Below, piece after piece: positions 1-7,731 of a DNA stretch of 16,784 bases. Under the pieces are notes generated by a model. It was not told where the DNA came from. It made no database searches and saw only the letters and a list, made by a program, of their open reading frames with translations. Each line of letters opens with the position of its first letter. Within the stretch, counting starts at the first letter, position 1. Position numbers and translations under genes: made by a program. This stretch comes from Caulobacter sp. (GTDB taxonomy: Bacteria; Pseudomonadota; Alphaproteobacteria; Caulobacterales; Caulobacteraceae), in assembly GCA_014378155.1 (NCBI GenBank), contig JACMOF010000230.1, positions 1-16,784 of the forward strand, given 5' to 3'.

Positions 1-261
1 GATGAGCTCGAAGCCGTGCTTGGCCGCAAAATCGTCACGGAAGTCGATCAGCGATCTGAACGCCCGGTCGAGTCGACATGCAGCCATGGGAACGGTGGCT
101 ATCGATGGATAGAAGGCTCGCAGCGCCAAGTGCGCCATCACCGTCGAATCCTTACCCGCCGAGAACAGCATGACGGGGTTGCGGGCTTCGGCGACGGCCT
201 CCCGCAGGATGTGGATGGATTCCGATTCCAGCCAGGACAGGTGAGAGCGGACAAGTTTCAC
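1..261 (-). CDS. cysD: Sulfate adenylyltransferase subunit 2 (CysD), N-terminal part, cut by window edge
   Basis: Small subunit of the CysDN ATP sulfurylase, which makes adenosine 5'-phosphosulfate from ATP and sulfate in the cytoplasm, the first step of sulfate assimilation. The 87 visible residues match the CysD N-terminus: a HLSWLESESIHILRE start, then the PP-loop region NPVMLFSAGKDSTVMAHLA (about residues 29-47) and RAFYP. The start is GTG at 261, 3 nt after the dabA stop, so it is probably co-transcribed with dabBA; its large partner cysN would lie beyond the left edge. Oddity: the conserved LHVDTTWKF segment is absent from the main frame (residues 59-68 read MAACRLDRAF), but LHVDST is encoded one frame over at 83-66. 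This points to a +1 indel near 84 and a compensating -1 indel near 61-62. Either the segment is scrambled in the real protein or the two indels are sequence errors. The family call is secure; whether the product is active is not. Confidence 0.88.
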   Translation of the reverse strand, partial: MKLVRSHLSWLESESIHILREAVAEARNPVMLFSAGKDSTVMAHLALRAFYPSIATVPMAACRLDRAFRSLIDFRDDFAAKHGFELI

Positions 262-264
262 GGC

Positions 265-2685
265 TCAAACCGCCATCTTCAGAGGCGCTGCCCGATCAGC
301 CCCAACAGGCATCGCGCACCATTGGAGATCGCCGGCGTAGCGCCAGGCCATCTGGCCATTTTCGTCGAGCGCAAAGAGGTGCAGCCAGCGATTGTCGAAG
401 AGCGCGCGAACACCGTCATGCCGCTTCAGGATCTCGGTTATCGCTTCGCGCGGGGCTTCGATGCAGACGGACAGACGCAGGGGCTCGTGGACGTATTGCT
501 TGCCGTCATGCACCGATTGCCAGGGCAGGCCGACGCGCATCAGGCCGCCGTTGCCCTCAACGACGCCGATGCCGCCGGTGACGTTGTGCAGGAGCTTGTT
601 GCCGGCCCCGAAGACCTGGGGCGCCACGGTCGATCCGTAATACTGCAGGCTGATCCAGCTCGCGACGACCACGGGCGCGGTCAGGATCAACTCGAGAACG
701 CAGAAGTCCTTGTCGGCTTTCCAGTCATAGTCATGAAGGAACGTGCGCCCTTCCAGGGATTTGCCCGTCGTGCGCCGACGCGGCGCGGCGATGAACGCCT
801 TGCATCCTGCCAGCGCCCATTCCGGCCGCACCTCAGCCCAGTCGCGGCTGCGCCTGGCAAGGCTCTCCTCCCCCGCCCCTCGGGGCAAGCGCAAGGCACG
901 CTCCCCGCGCGCGATCTTGCCTGCCGCAGCGAGCCATGTCCTCGCCTGGGTCAAGTCAGGCCCATGCGCCTCGGACGGGAGGTCCTCGGAATAGAGCGTG
1001 ACCGCGTCCGTCGTCGTGTCATGCAATGCACCGAGGAAAAGGGTGTCGCTCGGGATCTCGATGCCTTGCGGAACGAGGCCAGCGCGAACCTCCGGCTCGT
1101 TTAGCAAGGCGGCCAGCAGCCGCGCATTGACCTCTCCGGAATAGCCGCCGCAGGCGCCGCAATGAAGTGCGCTGGCATGGGGGTTGTTGACGACGTTTGC
1201 GCCATGTCCGGCCAACACTACGAGCCTTGCGAAGTTGGTCGTGAGCGACATGGCCCGCAGCACCGTCTCTGCGGCCGTCGTCCGCGTGGCGAGATCGAGG
1301 GCGGGATCGAGACGGGGGGCGGGATCGTTCGGCGTCGTGGTGGCGTGGAGCCCCAATGCATCGCTCACGAGCTTGCCGGCATAGACCGGTCCCGTCGCCT
1401 CAACGAAGGCGAAGGATGAGACGGCGGCCAGCTTGAACCGACCCCAGGCCCGCTTGGCGCGGGCCTTGAACCGCGCAGACTGATCTGCTGCAGCGTCCTG
1501 CGGCCCCCCCGAGCAGGTGGTCAGGCCGGGGTTCAGCAGGACAGGCAGCCGAAGTTCCTGCACGTCTGACGCAAAGCGGCGATGTGAGGCCGTAAGCCCG
1601 AAGAAGCCAGCGAACCCCAGCGTCTGGATATTTGGATTGACGAATTCCAGCGCCCGCCGGAACACTTCGGACCGCACATCGATGCAGAACGCGGCCTGGA
1701 GCATAGGTCGACTATCCGTCGCGACTGTCCCTGGCGCCGCGAGCGTTTCAGCCAAAGCCCGTTGCGCGGCGCGTTCAGACGCTTCCTGCAGGATGGCATC
1801 GACGACATGGTCGGCGGTGGGCGTGACAGGTGACGCATGCAAAGCGACGACAGCCTTCCACCGAACTCCAATCTGGTCCTCGTAACGGTCGAACAAGGCT
1901 GCTTCCCAGATCAGGCGGATGGCCAGAAAGTCGGTGATCGTGGCGTCCGCGCCGCCGCCGAGTTCTGCCTGCCAAAGCCGATAACGGGCATATTGCGCCC
2001 AGCCGCCGAGCGTCACGAGCATCTGGTGGAAGTAGGTTTCCGTGGCCTCGGGCAGGAGCGCGAGACGGCAAACCACGCCTGCAACTGCGTCTGGCGCACG
2101 TTCCGGAGCCTCCGAGACGCGGGTCGCAAAGCCTGCAAGCCCGACAATTTCGGGCGTCAGATCGTGGGTCGCGACGGCGCGCCAGGCGGCATAGGCGCCT
2201 TTCCCACGCGGGGCGGCCCAGGGCGCCTGTCCTTCGTCGAAATATCCTGCCGCCCAGGCGCCGAAGCGCTCGGAAATCAGCCCCGGCCAGTCAATCCCGG
2301 ATACCTCAGCCGCGAGGTCCGCGACGGTCGGCGCCGCGCTGATCTTCGGCTTCGGGACCTGCGCAATGGATTTCAGAGCCGCGAGGTCTGAAGCAAGCAG
2401 CGCTGATGGGCCGCTTGCCAGAGCATCCAACAGATCGGCGTCGGTGATGGCTCCGCTGGCGATCCGCTCCTGATACCAGCTTCTCGGCATGGTGACGGGG
2501 GCTCCGGCGACCCGTTCCAGTCTGGCGCCAACCGTGGCGAGGCTTTCGCCGATCTGGCCGAGGAACGGATTGACCGCAACGCTTGACGCTAGTGGCCAGA
2601 GCGGTGGGATCGCCCGGGCGGCGCGATCGGCGGCGGCGTCCAGCTCCAGGCCATCACGACAGCTCGAAGTCTCTGCATTCGTCAT
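265..2685 (-). CDS. dabA: DabA, zinc-binding subunit of the DAB inorganic carbon accumulation complex (DUF2309)
   Basis: An 806-residue cytoplasmic or membrane-associated protein of the DabA/UPF0753 (DUF2309) family, which with DabB forms an energy-coupled CO2-to-bicarbonate accumulation system. The beta-carbonic-anhydrase-like zinc site is complete: C334 and D336 in [11 protein letters not shown]494 in [14 protein letters not shown], and C509 in [10 protein letters not shown]. The H-to-C spacing of 15 and C-x-D spacing match the characterised Halothiobacillus protein. The N-terminal family motif [17 protein letters not shown] is present, and the length is normal for the family. I chose the ATG at 2685 because GGAGGA lies 5-6 nt upstream on the coding strand; the reading frame stays open upstream to 2865, but that part runs over the end of dabB and is arginine/serine-rich out-of-frame-like sequence. 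dabB ends 19 nt upstream and cysD starts 3 nt downstream, consistent with a dabB-dabA-cysD operon. No missing key residues were seen. Confidence 0.95.
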   Translation of the reverse strand: MTNAETSSCRDGLELDAAADRAARAIPPLWPLASSVAVNPFLGQIGESLATVGARLERVAGAPVTMPRSWYQERIASGAITDADLLDALASGPSALLASDLAALKSIAQVPKPKISAAPTVADLAAEVSGIDWPGLISERFGAWAAGYFDEGQAPWAAPRGKGAYAAWRAVATHDLTPEIVGLAGFATRVSEAPERAPDAVAGVVCRLALLPEATETYFHQMLVTLGGWAQYARYRLWQAELGGGADATITDFLAIRLIWEAALFDRYEDQIGVRWKAVVALHASPVTPTADHVVDAILQEASERAAQRALAETLAAPGTVATDSRPMLQAAFCIDVRSEVFRRALEFVNPNIQTLGFAGFFGLTASHRRFASDVQELRLPVLLNPGLTTCSGGPQDAAADQSARFKARAKRAWGRFKLAAVSSFAFVEATGPVYAGKLVSDALGLHATTTPNDPAPRLDPALDLATRTTAAETVLRAMSLTTNFARLVVLAGHGANVVNNPHASALHCGACGGYSGEVNARLLAALLNEPEVRAGLVPQGIEIPSDTLFLGALHDTTTDAVTLYSEDLPSEAHGPDLTQARTWLAAAGKIARGERALRLPRGAGEESLARRSRDWAEVRPEWALAGCKAFIAAPRRRTTGKSLEGRTFLHDYDWKADKDFCVLELILTAPVVVASWISLQYYGSTVAPQVFGAGNKLLHNVTGGIGVVEGNGGLMRVGLPWQSVHDGKQYVHEPLRLSVCIEAPREAITEILKRHDGVRALFDNRWLHLFALDENGQMAWRYAGDLQWCAMPVGADRAAPLKMAV

Positions 2686-2688
2686 TTT

Positions 2689-2697
2689 TCGTCCTCC
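2689..2697 (-). promoter_or_regulatory. Ribosome binding site of dabA
   Basis: On the minus strand CGGAGGACG precedes the ATG at 2685 with a 5-6 nt spacer in the 19-nt gap after the dabB stop. It decides the dabA start: the longer open frame upstream (to 2865) has no comparable site and would overlap dabB. Confidence 0.7.
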
Positions 2698-2704
2698 GAG
2701 CTGA

Positions 2705-4264
2705 TCAAATTGCATTGCGTAGCCGCCAGCCGCGCAGCAGCCGGTCGAACACCGCATTGGCGTAGAAACCGTTGGAAAGATGCACGCGCAGGCCCGCAGC
2801 GGCTGGGTGATAGGCCCAGAGCGGGAACATCGCCTGGACGATCGCCACCAAGCCAAAGCTGACAACCGCCAGCACGATCAGCGCCCATTGCAGCGGACCT
2901 GGCGGCGGCGCGGCAGGCAACACGCCGGAGGTCAGCCAGACGGCGAAGACTTGAAGCGCGAAATAGCTGACGGAGGTGGCGATGGCGTAGCCGATGGTGC
3001 GCTGGGTCAACGCTCTGGGCGCGGCGTCCGCCAAACCTTGGGCCAGCATGTAGGCGACGCCGAAGATCAGAATGGCGCCAAGCGCGATAGCCTGAGGGGA
3101 CTTGTGCTGGAAGCCGAAACAGAACCCGACGACAGCATAGATCGCCAGCGCCAGCAGAAATGCGCGGCCTACCGCGCCGGCCTTAGGAATAGCCACGGGA
3201 CCGGGCCTGCGATTGGCGGCGATCAAGTCCACCGCGCCGCCGGAGGCCAGGAAAGAATGGGCCTTGTAAAGCGAATGGGCCACGATGTGCAGCAAGGCCA
3301 GCGGAAAGAGTCCAAGCCCGCACTCCAGAATCATGAAGCCCATCTGGGCGACCGTCGACCAGGCCAGCGAGGTTTTCACGGCCGGCTGGGTCAGCATCAC
3401 CAGTCCCGCGAATAGCGCGGTGAAGCCGCCGATCAGGACAAGGAACGCCAAGACGGCGGGGGCCAGCAACATCACATCTGCGAAGCGGATCAGCAGAAAC
3501 CCGCCCGCGTTAATGACGCCCGCGTGCAGGAGGGCCGAGACGGGAGTCGGGGTTTCCATCACCTCGGTCAGCCAGCCATGCGTCGGAAACTGCGCGGACT
3601 TCAATAGTGCCGCCGCCGCCAAGAAGGCTGCGGCTCCGATCGCGAGACCGCCGCCACTTCCGCTGCGGGCTGCGCTCAAGATGGCCGCGATATCGGTCGT
3701 GCCATAGGCGAGCACCAACATCACAGCGCCGCTGATCAGCGCCGCGTCGCCCAGCCGCGCGGTCACAAATTTCTTGGCGGCCGCACGCCGCGCCGCGATC
3801 CGGTCCGGATAGAACAGCAGTAGCCGGTGCAGAAAGAAGCTCGTCGCGACCCAGGCCAGGACGAGCTGGACGAGGTTGCCCGACAACACCAGCAGGAGCA
3901 CCGAAGCCAGCGTCATACAGAGCCAGCCGGTGAACGCGCCTTGCCGCGCCTCCCCGTCCAGATAGGTCGCAGCGTAACGCACCACGACCCAGCCGATAAA
4001 CGAAACCAGAAGGAACATCACGGCGCTGACGGCATCAAGCCGGATGGACAGACCAACACCATAGAGCCCGATGAGGCGGCTATCCGCCGGCCCATGTATG
4101 ATCAGCACGACAGCCGAGATCACGCCGACGGCCAGAGCAAGGAGCGCCGAGGCTTCGGCGATCCGAGACAGGACGCGGGGCCGGCGCCCGCAGCTGATAA
4201 GGCCGACGACGGCGATCAGAAGCAGCGCTGCGGGCGCCAGCAAGGGCAAGAGATCGATTGGCAA
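2705..4264 (-). CDS. dabB: DabB, NuoL/Mrp-antiporter-like membrane subunit of the DAB complex
   Basis: Integral membrane protein of the proton-translocating NADH dehydrogenase subunit 5 (NuoL/Proton_antipo_M) family that couples an ion gradient to DabA. It is rich in transmembrane helices throughout. It carries the family core [30 protein letters not shown], with the conserved lysine of the antiporter channel. As in DabB proteins, the canonical NuoL WEGVG glutamate region is replaced by [18 protein letters not shown]. The frame is open up to an ATG at 4336, but I prefer the TTG at 4264. It gives a clean hydrophobic N-terminus ([15 protein letters not shown]), has AAGGGA 6 nt upstream on the coding strand, and leaves room for a promoter; the ATG at 4336 has no Shine-Dalgarno and would add 24 basic residues. 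With TTG the product is 519 residues. It is the first gene of the leftward operon, divergent from the NhaR-like regulator. Confidence 0.92.
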   Translation of the reverse strand: MPIDLLPLLAPAALLLIAVVGLISCGRRPRVLSRIAEASALLALAVGVISAVVLIIHGPADSRLIGLYGVGLSIRLDAVSAVMFLLVSFIGWVVVRYAATYLDGEARQGAFTGWLCMTLASVLLLVLSGNLVQLVLAWVATSFFLHRLLLFYPDRIAARRAAAKKFVTARLGDAALISGAVMLVLAYGTTDIAAILSAARSGSGGGLAIGAAAFLAAAALLKSAQFPTHGWLTEVMETPTPVSALLHAGVINAGGFLLIRFADVMLLAPAVLAFLVLIGGFTALFAGLVMLTQPAVKTSLAWSTVAQMGFMILECGLGLFPLALLHIVAHSLYKAHSFLASGGAVDLIAANRRPGPVAIPKAGAVGRAFLLALAIYAVVGFCFGFQHKSPQAIALGAILIFGVAYMLAQGLADAAPRALTQRTIGYAIATSVSYFALQVFAVWLTSGVLPAAPPPGPLQWALIVLAVVSFGLVAIVQAMFPLWAYHPAAAGLRVHLSNGFYANAVFDRLLRGWRLRNAI

Positions 4265-4334
4265 TGGACTTCCCTTTGCGCGTTGTGCAGATCGCAAGCG
4301 GGAGTTAGCTGGTCCGGTGCGGCCCGGAAAATTC

Positions 4335-4369
4335 ATTGTGCCGGTGTTTTCGTTCTGTTTTATAGAACG
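4335..4369. promoter_or_regulatory. Overlapping divergent promoters of the dabBA-cysD and lysR-pyrC units
   Basis: AT-rich island in GC-rich surroundings. On the plus strand TATAGA (4361-4366) lies 5 nt before the lysR ATG, with a weak TTGTGC at 4336-4341 (19-nt spacer) as a possible -35. On the minus strand TATAAA (complement of 4358-4363) points toward dabB; its -35 would be the weak TTCAGG (complement of 4380-4385, 16-nt spacer), inside the lysR start. The two -10 boxes overlap each other, so transcription in one direction could exclude the other. The placement is inferred from sequence only. Confidence 0.45.
4351..4369. promoter_or_regulatory. Inverted repeat, likely LysR-type operator (T-N11-A)
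   Basis: CGTTCT (4351-4356) and AGAACG (4364-4369) form a perfect 6-bp dyad around a 7-nt AT-only-plus-G spacer. Its inner part TCT-N7-AGA (4354-4366) fits the T-N11-A consensus of LysR-family operators. It covers both predicted -10 boxes and ends 2 nt before the lysR ATG, so binding there would block lysR (autorepression) and bear on the divergent dabB promoter. The regulator gene next to it is the obvious candidate ligand. Confidence 0.55.
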
Positions 4370-4371
4370 AT

Positions 4372-5307
4372 ATGGCCAACCTGAACTTCAACCACCTGCG
4401 CTATTTCTGGGCCGTCGCGCATGAAGGCAGCCTGACCCGGGCGGCCGAACGGCTGAATCTGTCGCAGTCGGCGCTTTCGGTTCAGATCCAGAAGCTCGAA
4501 CGCCAGATGGGCCACACACTATTCGACCGCGTGGGCAAGCGGCTCGTCCTGACCGAGGCCGGCCAGATCGCGCTCGACTATGCCAACACCGTCTTCCAGG
4601 CGGGAGACGAGCTGATGAGCACCCTCGAGGGTAGGCCTCTGGCCAATCGACAGGTTCTGCGGGTGGGCGCGCTCACGACCCTGTCGCGCAACTTCCAGCT
4701 GGAGTTTCTGCGTCCTCTGGTCGGCCGCGCCGACGTGGAACTGATCGTGCGCTCCGGCACAACGCGCGACCTACTCGCCCAACTCGAAGCCCATGCCATC
4801 GATGTGGTCCTCTCCAACAGCGCCGCGCAACGCGACGCCCGGGCGCCGTTTCGAAATCACCTTCTCAATGAGCAGCCGGTCAGTCTGGTCGGCCGGCCGA
4901 GATCGGGGAAGCCGGCATTCCGCTTTCCGGAGGATCTACGCAGCGAGCCCATCCTTCTTCCGAGCCTGGACAGCGACATCAGGGTCGGCTTCGATCGCCT
5001 GCTGGATCTGGCGGGCGTTCGCCCCATCATCCTGGCCGAAGTCGATGACATGGCGATGCTGCGGCTGCTCGCCCGCGAGCGCGAAGGCGTGACGCTCGTG
5101 CCGCCTATCGTTGTGCGCGACGAGTTGGCATCCGGGGTGCTGGTCGAGCATTGCAGGATCCCGCAACTCACCGAGAGCTTCTACGCCATTATTCGGAACC
5201 GCCGGTTCCCCAATGAGCTCCTCGCGCAGTTGCTGACAAAATACGGCGGCACTGAGCCTCAGTTGCCTTCTGATCCTCGGCCACGCCTATCAAGGACATG
5301 CGAATGA
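4372..5307 (+). CDS. LysR-family transcriptional regulator, NhaR-like
   Basis: Cytoplasmic DNA-binding regulator of 311 residues. Residues about 4-62 form the LysR winged helix-turn-helix (NHLRYFWAVAHEGSLTRAAE, SALSVQIQKLE, LFDRVGKRLVLTEAG); about 90-295 form the effector-binding domain. The N-terminal LNFNHLRYFW signature and the EVDDMAMLRLLA...VTLVPP block resemble Escherichia coli NhaR, the Na+-responsive activator of the nhaA antiporter, more than CbbR-type regulators. It is divergent from dabBA and therefore the likely regulator of the DAB operon; what it senses (Na+, pH, inorganic carbon) cannot be read from the sequence. The ATG has no Shine-Dalgarno and follows a -10-like TATAGA by 5 nt, so the mRNA may be leaderless. 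Its stop overlaps the pyrC start (ATGA). Family call is strong, target assignment is inference. Confidence 0.9.
   Translation: MANLNFNHLRYFWAVAHEGSLTRAAERLNLSQSALSVQIQKLERQMGHTLFDRVGKRLVLTEAGQIALDYANTVFQAGDELMSTLEGRPLANRQVLRVGALTTLSRNFQLEFLRPLVGRADVELIVRSGTTRDLLAQLEAHAIDVVLSNSAAQRDARAPFRNHLLNEQPVSLVGRPRSGKPAFRFPEDLRSEPILLPSLDSDIRVGFDRLLDLAGVRPIILAEVDDMAMLRLLAREREGVTLVPPIVVRDELASGVLVEHCRIPQLTESFYAIIRNRRFPNELLAQLLTKYGGTEPQLPSDPRPRLSRTCE
5292..5296 (+). promoter_or_regulatory. Ribosome binding site of pyrC
   Basis: AAGGA lies 7 nt before the ATG at 5304. An earlier in-frame ATG at 5298 sits only 1 nt after this site, too close for initiation, so 5304 is the better start; it overlaps the lysR stop as ATGA, suggesting translational coupling. 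Confidence 0.55.
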
Positions 5308-6395
5308 CGATCTCGGACAAGCCAATGAACGAAGAAAATCCGGCTCCCCCTGCGCGCCTGGCGCTTCGTCGCCCCGATGACTGGCATGTCCATCTTCGCG
5401 ACGGCGCGATACTCGCCTCCGTCGTGAACTACACGGCCAGGCAGTTTGCGCGGGCCATTGTCATGCCCAATCTCAATCCGCCGGTCACGACTGTCGCGGC
5501 CGCGAAGGGCTATCGAGACCGCATCCTCGCCGCTGTTGAGCCGGGCCTGGCCTTCGAGCCGTTGATGACCTGCTACCTCACCGACACCATCGACGCTGGC
5601 GAAATCGAACGCGGCTTTGCAGATGGCGTATTCACCGCCTGCAAACTCTACCCTGCGCACGCCACCACCAATTCGGATCACGGCGTCACGGACATCCAAA
5701 AGATCCACCGCGTGCTTGATGTCATGCAGCGGATCGGCATGCCGTTGCTGATCCATGGCGAGGTGACAGATCGCCATGTCGACATTTTTGACCGTGAGGC
5801 TGTCTTCATCGACCGCATTCTAGCGAAGCTGATCACGGATTTTCCCGCACTCAAGGTGGTTTTCGAACACATCACGACGGCCGACGCCGTGACGTTCGTG
5901 GAAGCCTGTGGCCCAAACCTTGCGGCGACCATCACACCCCATCACCTGCGTATTAACCGCAACGCGATGTTTGAGGGCGGCATCCGCCCCCATCACTATT
6001 GCCTCCCTGTGGCGAAGCGAGAGTCGCACCGCCTCGCGCTGCGGCGGGCGGCAACATCAGGATCGCCGAAGTTCTTCCTGGGCACAGACTCCGCGCCGCA
6101 CTCCATCACGCAAAAGGAATCAGCGTGCGGATGCGCCGGCATCTTCAACGCCCCGTTCGCGATCGAGAGTTACGCCATGACTTTCGAGGAGGAAGGGGTT
6201 CTGCATCGCCTTGAGGGGTTTGCATCGGAGCACGGACCGGCCTTCTATGGCCTTGCTCCAAACAGCGATAAAATCATTCTCGAACGTTGGCCGGTGAATG
6301 TGCCCGCCAAGCTTGTGGAAGCCTCCGAAGACTTCATCCCGTTTCATGCCGGCGAGACGCTCCCCTGGCGATTTGTCGGTCTTGCAAGGTCATAG
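5304..6395 (+). CDS. pyrC: Dihydroorotase, E. coli PyrC type
   Basis: Zinc amidohydrolase that interconverts carbamoyl-aspartate and dihydroorotate, step three of pyrimidine synthesis, in the cytoplasm. The 363-residue length fits the short PyrC class (about 350), not the longer 420-residue class common in many alphaproteobacteria. All metal and catalytic residues are visible: H28 and H30 (DDWHVHLRD), the carboxylated lysine K114 (ACKLYPAHATTNSDHGV), H151 (LLIHGEV), H189 (VFEHITT) and D262 (FFLGTDSAPH). The TPHHLRINRNAMFEGGIRP substrate region is also conserved. It overlaps the NhaR-like gene by one ATGA and has no promoter of its own in sight, so it should be co-expressed with that regulator. 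It might be a second, accessory dihydroorotase; that needs the rest of the genome. Confidence 0.95.
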   Translation: MTISDKPMNEENPAPPARLALRRPDDWHVHLRDGAILASVVNYTARQFARAIVMPNLNPPVTTVAAAKGYRDRILAAVEPGLAFEPLMTCYLTDTIDAGEIERGFADGVFTACKLYPAHATTNSDHGVTDIQKIHRVLDVMQRIGMPLLIHGEVTDRHVDIFDREAVFIDRILAKLITDFPALKVVFEHITTADAVTFVEACGPNLAATITPHHLRINRNAMFEGGIRPHHYCLPVAKRESHRLALRRAATSGSPKFFLGTDSAPHSITQKESACGCAGIFNAPFAIESYAMTFEEEGVLHRLEGFASEHGPAFYGLAPNSDKIILERWPVNVPAKLVEASEDFIPFHAGETLPWRFVGLARS

Positions 6396-6441
6396 TCCCT
6401 CTGGCGACCAAACCCGTAACCCCACTCGAGGCTGATCGTGG

Positions 6442-6479
6442 CGCAGCGTTCCCTGCGTCTGAATGTTATGATTTAACAT
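6442..6479. terminator. Two small hairpins in the convergent pyrC/MFS intergenic gap
   Basis: The 103-nt gap between the pyrC stop and the leftward MFS stop holds CGCAG-N6-CTGCG (6442-6457) and an AT-rich perfect dyad ATGTTA-N5-TAACAT (6463-6479). Convergent 3' ends make a shared transcription end plausible, but neither stem is followed by a clear T-run, so this is a weak call. The second dyad could equally be a protein binding site. Confidence 0.3.
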
Positions 6480-6498
6480 CATGATGATGGGCAGCATG

Positions 6499-7731
6499 TC
6501 AGCCGTGCGGCGAATACCTATTCCGCTGGCGGCGGATTATCACCACCAAGCCGACGAGCGTGAGGCCGGCAAATAGTCCGCCGCTCAGAAACGTCGCTTG
6601 ATACCCATAGGCCGACCAAAGTGCCCCGGCCAATGTGTTCGCCGCGAGCATGGTCACGCCGCCCGCAAGGTTGAAGAGACCGAACGCCGTTCCCCTCAGA
6701 TGGGTCGGCGCCGTGTCGACGACGAGCGCCGCCAACAGGCCTTGGGTGAGGCCCATATGCAGGCCCCACAGGGCCACCCCAACTAGCACACTGGCGACAT
6801 CGTCGCCCAGTGCCAGGAATAGATCTGCGAGCACCAGACAGACCAGGCCGGCAGCGAGGACCCGTCGCCGGTCGATCCGGTCGGACAGGCTTCCCGCCGG
6901 CGCGGCTGCGAGCGAGTAGACGACATTCATGACCACCATAACGACGGGGACAAGTGCAATCGGCAAACCGGCATCCTGTGCTCGAAGAACCAGGAAGGCT
7001 TCACTGAACCGGGACATTGTGAACACGACGCCCAAGGCGACCACGCCCCAGAACGCCGGCCCAATACCCCTCACCTCGGCCCACCGAATGGGCGGCCGCG
7101 CTGCGCCGTGTGCGCCAGCGGAAGTTCTCAGCTCTTTAACGCCGAACACCAGCAACAGAACCGCAACGATGGCCGGGACGACTGCCCACGCAAAGACTGC
7201 GCGAATATTCCCGGCGAGCACCAGCATGAGCGCCATCGCCACCAGCGGGCCCGTAAACGCGCCGATGGTGTCGAGCGACTGGCGAACGCCAAAGGCGGCG
7301 CCGCGAACGGAAGGAGGCGACAGATCGGCGACGAGCGCATCGCGGGGCGCGCCCCGTACGCCCTTGCCGATCCGGTCTGCGAAACGGGCGCCGAACACCT
7401 CCAGCAGGGTCGCTGCCAAGGGAAAGATGGGCTTGCTCAGTGCTCCGAGGCCGTAGCCTATGACGGCCAGAAGCTTGCGCTTACCGAGCCGGTCGCTCAG
7501 CCAACCGGAGAAGATTTTGGTGATCGAAGCCGTGGCCTCGGCGACGCCTTCAATGACACCGACCAGAGCAACGCTGGCGCCCAGGGTTCCGACGAGGAAC
7601 ACCGGCAGCAGGCTGTGGATCATCTCTGAAGAGATATCCATGAACATCGACACCAGGCCGAGCGCCCAGACCCCTCTTGGAACAGCCGAGATGCCGGAGC
7701 GCCAGGATGCCTTGGTCTTGTCAGTTTCCAT
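6499..7731 (-). CDS. MFS efflux transporter, last gene of the efflux operon
   Basis: Inner-membrane Major Facilitator Superfamily protein of 410 residues with the expected series of about 12 hydrophobic helices. Motif A appears as GWLSDRLGKRK (76-86) after helix 2, and the distinctive DRIGKGVRGAPRDAL (119-133) follows. A second SDRIDRRR loop marks the start of the C-terminal half. No substrate can be assigned from these motifs. It overlaps the end of the histidine kinase gene by 11 nt and has no good Shine-Dalgarno, so it is probably translated by coupling. Its place behind an RND pump and two-component system suggests export of the same toxic substrate from cytoplasm to periplasm, where the RND complex would take over (compare NrsD in cyanobacterial nickel resistance, though the histidine-rich tail of NrsD is missing here; the C-terminus reads RQRNRYSPHG). 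Confidence 0.85.
   Translation of the reverse strand: METDKTKASWRSGISAVPRGVWALGLVSMFMDISSEMIHSLLPVFLVGTLGASVALVGVIEGVAEATASITKIFSGWLSDRLGKRKLLAVIGYGLGALSKPIFPLAATLLEVFGARFADRIGKGVRGAPRDALVADLSPPSVRGAAFGVRQSLDTIGAFTGPLVAMALMLVLAGNIRAVFAWAVVPAIVAVLLLVFGVKELRTSAGAHGAARPPIRWAEVRGIGPAFWGVVALGVVFTMSRFSEAFLVLRAQDAGLPIALVPVVMVVMNVVYSLAAAPAGSLSDRIDRRRVLAAGLVCLVLADLFLALGDDVASVLVGVALWGLHMGLTQGLLAALVVDTAPTHLRGTAFGLFNLAGGVTMLAANTLAGALWSAYGYQATFLSGGLFAGLTLVGLVVIIRRQRNRYSPHG

Noticed and set aside
16..1104. Long plus-strand open frame of 362 codons opposite dabA
   Set aside because: It is antisense to cysD and dabA, whose conserved motifs are on the minus strand; the product is low-complexity, Arg/Gln-rich, and has no ribosome site or recognisable domain.
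2686..2865. 60-residue N-terminal extension of DabA
   Set aside because: It overlaps dabB, begins at a TTG without a ribosome site, and the sequence is unlike DabA; the ATG at 2685 has a strong Shine-Dalgarno.
4372..5307. CbbR (Calvin cycle regulator) identity for the LysR gene
   Set aside because: Tempting because of the DAB neighbour, but the LNFNHLRYFW start and the EVDD...LVPP region fit the NhaR subgroup better, and no RuBisCO gene is nearby.
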